A stretch of DNA of 20,400 bases, from contig JAUZQI010000042.1 in the NCBI GenBank assembly GCA_030951095.1, positions 1-20,400 on the forward strand, in the 5' to 3' direction. Position 1 is the stretch's first letter; each line of letters begins with the position of its first letter. Positions 15,711 through 20,400 of the stretch are shown piece after piece. The notes below the pieces were generated by a model. It made no database searches, was not told the DNA's origin, and saw only the letters and a program-made list of their open reading frames with translations. A program made the position numbers and the translations under genes. The stretch is from Mariprofundus sp. GTDB taxonomy: Bacteria > Pseudomonadota > Zetaproteobacteria > Mariprofundales > Mariprofundaceae.

Positions 15711-15874
15711 TATGACTACCCATATCACAAGCACTGCTTCCGACTGTAACTGAACATATAATTTTCGACAACGTCTCAAAAACCTGAATCGTTTCTGTCA
15801 TCAAGCGCAGTGAAGACTGCTTCGCAAGCCTCCCGATTTTACAAAATGTATGCATAACGTACCATATCGAACCT
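15711..15874. other. Divergent promoter region between the DUF1538 operon and argC
   Basis: This short spacer must supply promoters in both directions. A GCAGT-GAAG-ACTGC mini-hairpin lies near 15810. No convincing sigma-70 pair and no recognisable ArgR box could be called by eye. Confidence 0.3.
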
Positions 15875-16906
15875 ATGACTATACCTGTTGCTATACTTGG
15901 CGCGACCGGTTATACCGGCGCAGAACTGATTCGCTTGATTGAAACCCACCCTGAATTTGAGGTGGCACATCTGGGTGCCCATTCCCAGGCAGGCAAACTG
16001 GCCGGCGAAGTCTTGCCCGGTTGCGCCGGTTCGGTGGCGAACATGACTCTGGCTGCTGCCGATGCCGTATTACCGGATGATGTAGCGCTGGTGTTTACAG
16101 CGCTACCCCATGGTGCCGCTGCAAACAGCGTCTTTGCGGCGCTTGGAGCGGGAAAAAAGGTGATCGATCTTTCTGCTGATTTTCGGCATAAAAGCAATGA
16201 TATTTATAAATCCGCCTATGGCATTGATCACCCGCATACCGAATTATTTGATGAAGCAGTATATGGTCTGTGTGAATTTGCCCGTTCTGATGTATCCGGA
16301 GCCCGGCTGGTTGCCAACCCCGGCTGTTATCCGACCTCTACTTTACTACCGCTGGTGCCATTACTGAAAGCAGACCTGATTGACACATCAAGCATTATTG
16401 TTGATTCCAAATCCGGCGCATCCGGTGCCGGTCGAAGTGCCAAAACAGATATGCTCTATTGTGAGATCAATGAATCGGTCAAAGCCTATGGGCTGCCGAA
16501 GCATCGGCATGCATGGGAAATGGAAGAATGGGCACTCGGTTTTGGCGGCCATAAGGTTCACCTGCGGTTCGTGCCGCATATCCTGCCCATGAGCCGGGGC
16601 ATGCTGACCACACTTCATCTAAGTGGCAGTGCGACCAATAGCTGGCATGGCATTTTGCATGAGGCCTTTGCAGAAGAGCCATTTGTACGGATACTGCCGC
16701 CAGGCACACTGCCATCAACAGCAGGTGTATCCGGCAGTAACCGGTGCGATATTGGCCTTGCTGTGCTCGGTGAGCATGAAGCGGTTATTGTCAGTTGCAT
16801 CGACAATCTGCTCAAAGGCGCATCAGGACAAGCCATCCAGAATGCCAATTTAATATTTGGGCTGGATGAAACAGCCGGTCTGGCTATCCATGCGCTCTGG
16901 CCCTGA
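15875..16906 (+). CDS. argC: N-acetyl-gamma-glutamyl-phosphate reductase
   Basis: ArgC reduces N-acetylglutamyl phosphate to the semialdehyde with NADPH, the third step of arginine synthesis. The 343-residue length is typical of the common form. It has the Rossmann start VAILGATGYTGAELIRL, FTALPHGAA, VIDLSADFR, the catalytic Cys151 in NPGCYPT, SGASGAGR, and the histidine motif KHRH (210-212) followed by the FVPHILPMSRGM substrate loop. The C-terminus carries IDNLLKGASGQAIQNAN. No strong Shine-Dalgarno precedes the ATG. No other arg genes are nearby. It leads a compact cluster, with the next gene 3 bp downstream. Confidence 0.96.
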   Translation: MTIPVAILGATGYTGAELIRLIETHPEFEVAHLGAHSQAGKLAGEVLPGCAGSVANMTLAAADAVLPDDVALVFTALPHGAAANSVFAALGAGKKVIDLSADFRHKSNDIYKSAYGIDHPHTELFDEAVYGLCEFARSDVSGARLVANPGCYPTSTLLPLVPLLKADLIDTSSIIVDSKSGASGAGRSAKTDMLYCEINESVKAYGLPKHRHAWEMEEWALGFGGHKVHLRFVPHILPMSRGMLTTLHLSGSATNSWHGILHEAFAEEPFVRILPPGTLPSTAGVSGSNRCDIGLAVLGEHEAVIVSCIDNLLKGASGQAIQNANLIFGLDETAGLAIHALWP

Positions 16907-16909
16907 TTC

Positions 16910-17746
16910 ATGCATCCATTGTTCAGAGTTCTGGACAAGGTCGGGGCTCTAAGCAAAATCAGAACCCTGATCAAACCATGGTTTTTAACCACAACCAAAG
17001 CTCTGAACTACCCCCTTCGAATCACGATCTCCAATGGTTCGGATCATAATAGTCGAACATTTACACTGCGCACCTATATCTGGATCATTCTGGCCTCATT
17101 GCCGTTGATTGCAGCCATCATGATCGGCCACGCCTATTTTCCGTCAACACAGCAAACCGCATTTCGCGATCAACTGACGCAACTGCAACATAAACAAAAT
17201 CAGCTAACCGGGAAACTGGCTGACACCGAAGCGCTGCTGTCGCTGAGCAACGGGCAGGTTGCCGGTCTGAAAGAGGAGATGATGTTGTTAGGTTCCGAGA
17301 ACAGCACCATGAAAAAGCGGCTGGATATGTTCGAAGATGTGCTGGCGGCAAGAAAAGTCAGCGGTATTCATTTCCTGAGGCCGATGGCCAGATGGCTGGA
17401 TAACAATATCATCACGTATCAGTTGATTTTGGTGAAAGGCGAAAACTACCCCCGCTGGATCAAAGGCCACCTCTCATTCAGTGTCACAGATCCTGATGGT
17501 CATGTCATCATGCTCAGCTCCAATAAAGGCAAAAACGGCCACAAGGTTGAAATGAAAACGCATGCGTTCATGGAAGGATCACTGGCATGGGCGCAACCAT
17601 GGAGACCCGACAGATTGACCATCACACTGATCGATCATCTTGAGCGCAAAAAAGGAACGATTGAAATTCCGATTTTCAGCGCAACATCACAATCACCCGA
17701 TCGTCACCCCGTCCCCAACAAAAAAAGCACGGAGTCTTCACCATGA
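16910..17746 (+). CDS. Single-pass inner-membrane coiled-coil protein (DUF6776-like)
   Basis: The 278-residue protein has a cytoplasmic N-terminus (1-53), one transmembrane helix at about 55-75 (TYIWIILASLPLIAAIMIGH), a periplasmic coiled coil at about 82-146 (FRDQLTQLQHKQNQLTGKL onward), and a C-terminal beta-rich domain (ITYQLILVKG, IKGHLSFSV, LAWAQPWRPDRLTI). This build matches what I know of DUF6776 proteins, which often sit near cell-envelope or bactofilin genes. The molecular function is unknown; a scaffold role in the envelope is a guess. It follows argC by 3 bp without a clear ribosome site and overlaps the next gene by 4 bp, so it is part of the operon. Confidence 0.7.
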   Translation: MHPLFRVLDKVGALSKIRTLIKPWFLTTTKALNYPLRITISNGSDHNSRTFTLRTYIWIILASLPLIAAIMIGHAYFPSTQQTAFRDQLTQLQHKQNQLTGKLADTEALLSLSNGQVAGLKEEMMLLGSENSTMKKRLDMFEDVLAARKVSGIHFLRPMARWLDNNIITYQLILVKGENYPRWIKGHLSFSVTDPDGHVIMLSSNKGKNGHKVEMKTHAFMEGSLAWAQPWRPDRLTITLIDHLERKKGTIEIPIFSATSQSPDRHPVPNKKSTESSP

Positions 17747-18255
17747 TCAAGCATTATCTGCACTGGCATCCGGAGATTGCCGCATCGGCTTTTATCGCTG
17801 AATCGGCTGATGTGATTGGCCGTGTGAGCATCGGTGCCGATGCCAGCATCTGGTACCAGAGCGTACTGCGCGGCGATGTTCACGATATTGTCGTGGGCGA
17901 ACGCTCCAATATTCAGGATCACTGCCTGCTGCATACCAGTGAAGGTGTTTCCCCCTGTATCGTCGGCAATGATGTCACCGTCGGTCATCAGGTGATTTTA
18001 CATGGCTGTGAAATCCAGAATTTCTGTCTGGTCGGTATGGGCTCCATCATTATGGATCAGGCGGTGCTGGAAGAAGGCTGTTTTCTGGCTGCCGGATCGC
18101 TGGTGACGGAACGCAAGGTACTGCGTGGCGGTTATCTGTATGCCGGATCCCCGGCTCGTGAGTTACGTGAACTGCGCGATGAAGAACGAGCCTTTCTGCA
18201 ACGCTCAGCTGCGCACTATGTCGAAGTGGCCCGCAATCATAAACAGAGGGCATAA
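17743..18255 (+). CDS. Gamma-carbonic-anhydrase-like hexapeptide protein (YrdA/PaaY type)
   Basis: A 170-residue left-handed beta-helix protein built from hexapeptide turns (VIGRVSIGADASIW, VVGERSNIQDHCLLH, VGNDVTVGHQVILHGC). The three zinc-ligand histidines of the gamma class can be placed at His64, His82 and His87, with the 5-residue spacing of the last two as in Cam. The C-terminal YLYAGSPARELRELRDEE is typical of YrdA-like homotrimers. Many family members show little or no anhydrase activity, so the reaction is not certain. GGAG precedes the ATG, and the start overlaps the upstream stop (ATGA). Confidence 0.9.
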   Translation: MIKHYLHWHPEIAASAFIAESADVIGRVSIGADASIWYQSVLRGDVHDIVVGERSNIQDHCLLHTSEGVSPCIVGNDVTVGHQVILHGCEIQNFCLVGMGSIIMDQAVLEEGCFLAAGSLVTERKVLRGGYLYAGSPARELRELRDEERAFLQRSAAHYVEVARNHKQRA

Positions 18256-18259
18256 ACAA

Positions 18260-19264
18260 ATGGTCACGCCTGAACGGTCTAATTCTGAACGGTCTAACCC
18301 TGAACGATTTAATTCCGGACGATTCGCCGCCATTGATATCGGCTCCAACACCTTTCGCCTGTTGATTGCCGAGCCTGCTTCGCCCGGCAACACCACGCCA
18401 TGGCATACCATCTATTATACCCACCGCATTATTCGCCTCGGCGAAGGCCTGCATCACACCGGTCGGCTGGCTGATGCCGCCATGCAACGTGCCATGCAAG
18501 CCTTCGGTGACTACGCAAAACTGCTGGCTCATTACCAAGTGCCATCGAATCATATGTTTGCCACAGCTACAGCCGCTATGCGCGATGCCGATAATGGTTT
18601 GGCATTTCGTGATCGTGTGGCAGAAGAAACAGGTATTGATATTCATATTATCGAAGGCGAAACCGAAGCCAATATGTCACTGGCCGGTGCCAGTGCTGTA
18701 CTGACACCGCAGACCCGATCCAACATGCTATTGTTCGATATCGGCGGCGGCAGTACCGAATTCATCCGTGCGGAAAATGGCCACTGTCGCGATGCCATCA
18801 GCCGCAAACTGGGTGTTGTCCGGCTGGTGGAAGCGCATTTGCATTCTGATCCGCCATCAACCTCCGATTACAACGCCATGCTTGCCGCTGCCGACGAACA
18901 TCTTGCTAAAGTAGAACAATTCTGGGCTGATATCGTGCCGCCAACAACACTGGTCGGTACCGCCGGCACTGTCACTACACTGGCCGCCACCGAACTTGAT
19001 CTGTGCCCTTATGATGCCGGTATCATCAACAATCACATGATGAGCCGTACCTCATTCGAAATATTACGTGACCGACTGCTGGGCATGAACCATGCGCAGC
19101 GCCAGGCCATCCGCACCATTGAAGAAGGCCGTGGCGATCTGATTGTGGCCGGCCTATCTATTGTCGAAGCCATCATGACTCGCTGGCATTATGATAAAAT
19201 GATTGTTGTGGATGCAGGACTACTGGAAGGTGCCTGGCTAGAAATCAGCCGGCCATATTCCTGA
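18260..19264 (+). CDS. Ppx/GppA family phosphatase (short form)
   Basis: The 334-residue actin-fold (ASKHA) phosphatase carries the family signatures FAAIDIGSNTFRLLIAE, ATAAMRDADNG, LLFDIGGGSTEF, VGTAGTVTTLAA and GLSIVEAIM. Family members degrade polyphosphate or convert pppGpp to ppGpp. It is about the length of the short two-domain forms and lacks the C-terminal HD-like domain of E. coli Ppx/GppA, so the substrate preference is open. I start at 18260, where GAGGG stands about 10 nt ahead. This leaves an unusual N-terminal pentapeptide repeat (residues 4-22) before the domain. The frame stays open upstream to 18125, but that part overlaps the preceding gene. The spacing to that gene is 4 bp. 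Confidence 0.9.
   Translation: MVTPERSNSERSNPERFNSGRFAAIDIGSNTFRLLIAEPASPGNTTPWHTIYYTHRIIRLGEGLHHTGRLADAAMQRAMQAFGDYAKLLAHYQVPSNHMFATATAAMRDADNGLAFRDRVAEETGIDIHIIEGETEANMSLAGASAVLTPQTRSNMLLFDIGGGSTEFIRAENGHCRDAISRKLGVVRLVEAHLHSDPPSTSDYNAMLAAADEHLAKVEQFWADIVPPTTLVGTAGTVTTLAATELDLCPYDAGIINNHMMSRTSFEILRDRLLGMNHAQRQAIRTIEEGRGDLIVAGLSIVEAIMTRWHYDKMIVVDAGLLEGAWLEISRPYS
18269..18325 (+). repeat. 15-bp tandem repeat encoding PERSN-like pentapeptides
   Basis: Units begin at 18269, 18284, 18299 and 18314 (last one partial), each starting like CCTGAACGGTCTAAT with small changes. The encoded series is PERSN, SERSN, PERFN, SGRF. The repeats immediately precede the conserved ATPase strand AAIDIGSN. Confidence 0.85.
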
Positions 19265-19277
19265 TCGAACTTTCTTA

Positions 19278-19684
19278 CCTGAACTATTCATAAATCGCCG
19301 CTCATGCGTTTTTCAAGTGGCTCTTTATCATGTATTTGAAAATTTAATCCGAAGCCGTACCACGACTGTTTGGAATATCACACACAAAGCGATATCAGGC
19401 TTTGACTGTTGGTATTGCTCAAGAAACCATCCTTTTAGATCTGCCTCTGTATGAATGTTTTAGCGGAGTAGAGCGGCGGAGCCGTGGCAGTTAAAAATTC
19501 ATACAGAGGGCACCCGAAGAGCAGAGATAGCGGAGGCGGCTTTGATTCGACCCATCCCTGGCTCTCAGGGCTTTGCCCCGCCTTACAGGCGCCCAAGTCA
19601 GCTATCCTGCTGACTTGTCTTTCGTTCTTTCTTTGCGGACAAAGGAACAAGCGAGGGCGCGGCAGCATTTATGAATAGTTCAGG
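19278..19684. mobile_element. 407-bp element with perfect 18-bp terminal inverted repeats (MITE-like, no transposase)
   Basis: CCTGAACTATTCATAAAT (19278-19295) and its exact reverse complement (19667-19684) bound a non-coding segment that fills almost all the space between two convergent genes. Inside is a hairpin CCTCTGTATGAAT/ATTCATACAGAGG (19444-19456, 19497-19509) with a GCGGAG loop. GAGGGCACCCG and a second hairpin follow, then CTTTC-rich sequence with CTTTG/CAAAG arms. These parts echo the panB-panC repeat. No transposase or direct target duplication is seen: the ends are flanked by TTA and CTT. The 64-codon frame inside is a repeat by-product. Confidence 0.65.
19594..19630 (+). terminator. 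Terminator-like hairpin inside the element
   Basis: CAAGTCAGC (19594-19602) and GCTGACTTG (19609-19617) form a perfect 9-bp stem with a 6-nt loop, followed by the pyrimidine tract TCTTTCGTTCTTT. It could end transcripts coming from the Ppx/GppA gene, giving the element a useful function. Confidence 0.5.
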
Positions 19685-19685
19685 C

Positions 19686-20400
19686 TTACTGTGTATCAGT
19701 CATCGTGAAGCCATGCTCACGAAACAGGTGCAGGCAGGCATCGGCAACATCGGTATCGTAGATACTGCCACGACCCCGTTCGATCTCGGCCAGTGCTTTT
19801 TCAATACCTAAACCGGGGCGATACGGACGGTGGTTGGTCATTGCCTCCACCACATCGGCCACAGCCACAATTCGCGCTTCCAGACAAATCTCCTCCCCCT
19901 TGAGCCCCTGTGGATAGCCCGAACCATCCATACGTTCGTGATGCTGATGGGCAATATCGGCTACCGGCCAGGGAAAATCGATATCCTTGAGGATATCGTA
20001 GCCAACCTGGGAGTGCCCCTGAATCAGGAGATATTCGATTTCGGTCAGCCGGGTTGGCTTACTGAGGATTTCAGAGGGTAAATGAATCTTGCCAATATCG
20101 TGAATTTTGCCCCCCATCTGGATACCCTCAATGATATCATCCTTCAAGGCCATTTCCTGACCAATAGCGCAAGCTATTTCTGCCACGCGATCCTGGTGCC
20201 CTGCTGTGTACGGATCACGCATTTCCTCGGCTGAAGCAATGGCATGAATGGTTCCTTCCAGACTTTTCTTGAGCTTTTGACTGCTTTCATCGATTTCTTT
20301 TTCCGCCCGTTTGCGTTCGGTAATATCTCTCAACATCCCCACCGCATACCACATGTTGCCAATTTTTGCGGCTGATATAGAAAGTTCGACTGGAAATTCT
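19686..20400 (-). CDS. PAS-linked HD-GYP domain protein (5' part beyond right edge)
   Basis: The frame is open to the window edge. The visible N-terminal piece EFPVELSISAAKIGN leads into YAVGMLRDITERKRAE, the end of a PAS domain, then a short coiled linker and an HD-GYP domain. HD-GYP landmarks are AGHQDRV, GKIHDIGKI, GHSQVGYDIL, HQHHERMDGSGYPQG and VAVADVVEAMTNHRPYR. All the metal-ligand His and Asp positions appear intact, so cyclic-di-GMP phosphodiesterase activity is likely, controlled by a PAS-sensed signal. A Met at 20354 is internal, not the start. It converges on the Ppx/GppA gene across the inverted-repeat element, whose end lies 1 bp from this gene's stop codon. Confidence 0.93.
   Translation of the reverse strand, partial: EFPVELSISAAKIGNMWYAVGMLRDITERKRAEKEIDESSQKLKKSLEGTIHAIASAEEMRDPYTAGHQDRVAEIACAIGQEMALKDDIIEGIQMGGKIHDIGKIHLPSEILSKPTRLTEIEYLLIQGHSQVGYDILKDIDFPWPVADIAHQHHERMDGSGYPQGLKGEEICLEARIVAVADVVEAMTNHRPYRPGLGIEKALAEIERGRGSIYDTDVADACLHLFREHGFTMTDTQ

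Noticed and set aside
18125..18259. N-terminal extension of the Ppx/GppA protein
   Set aside because: It overlaps the gamma-CA-like gene in another frame; the start at 18260 follows GAGGG.
19296..19443. Possible transposase remnant in the left part of the 407-bp element
   Set aside because: Translations on both strands gave no recognisable transposase motif and frequent stops on the minus strand.
19484..19678. 64-codon plus-strand frame inside the 407-bp element
   Set aside because: It is a by-product of the structured repeat, with no ribosome site and no domain.

Overview
The window reads as chromosomal DNA of a Gram-negative proteobacterium. The signs are a lipoprotein signal peptide, a sigma-32-type heat-shock promoter, a proteobacterial 2-oxoglutarate dehydrogenase pair, a PAS/HD-GYP protein and a DUF6776-like envelope protein. 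I lean towards Zetaproteobacteria (Mariprofundus-like) or a marine gammaproteobacterium, but this is an impression of gene content and protein style, not a proof. No rRNA, tRNA, CRISPR array, prophage or intact insertion sequence was seen.

Left part (1-6930). A lipoprotein gene starts on the minus strand at the left edge. A strong terminator at 191-236 has no visible gene in front of it. The plus strand then carries panB, a hairpin-rich repeat element, panC and panD (pantothenate and beta-alanine supply for CoA). These are followed closely by a FAD-dependent dehydrogenase and a hypoxanthine-DNA glycosylase. htpG comes next, behind a sigma-32-like promoter that overlaps the glycosylase 3' end, and it ends in a classic terminator.

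Middle (6978-12766, minus strand). sucA and sucB encode E1 and E2 of 2-oxoglutarate dehydrogenase; the E2 has no recognisable peripheral subunit-binding domain. Downstream lies a B12-binding-type radical SAM protein of unknown role with a perfect 15-bp palindrome in front of it.

Right-middle (12941-15661, minus strand). A four-gene, translationally coupled cassette encodes two DUF1538 membrane proteins, a PII-like protein and a tandem-CBS protein. This looks like a nucleotide-sensing, regulated cation antiporter and is the best candidate here for an under-described system. Behind it is a DUF218 (YdcF/ElyC-type) pseudogene, broken by a 13-bp tandem duplication and by a small palindromic insertion.

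Right part (15875-20400). A compact plus-strand cluster holds argC, a membrane-anchored coiled-coil protein, a gamma-carbonic-anhydrase-like hexapeptide protein and a Ppx/GppA phosphatase with an N-terminal pentapeptide repeat. It converges on a PAS/HD-GYP gene running off the right edge. The space between them is filled by a 407-bp element bounded by perfect 18-bp inverted repeats. The core of those repeats is the same motif as the palindrome inside the DUF218 pseudogene. Internally the element resembles the repeat between panB and panC.
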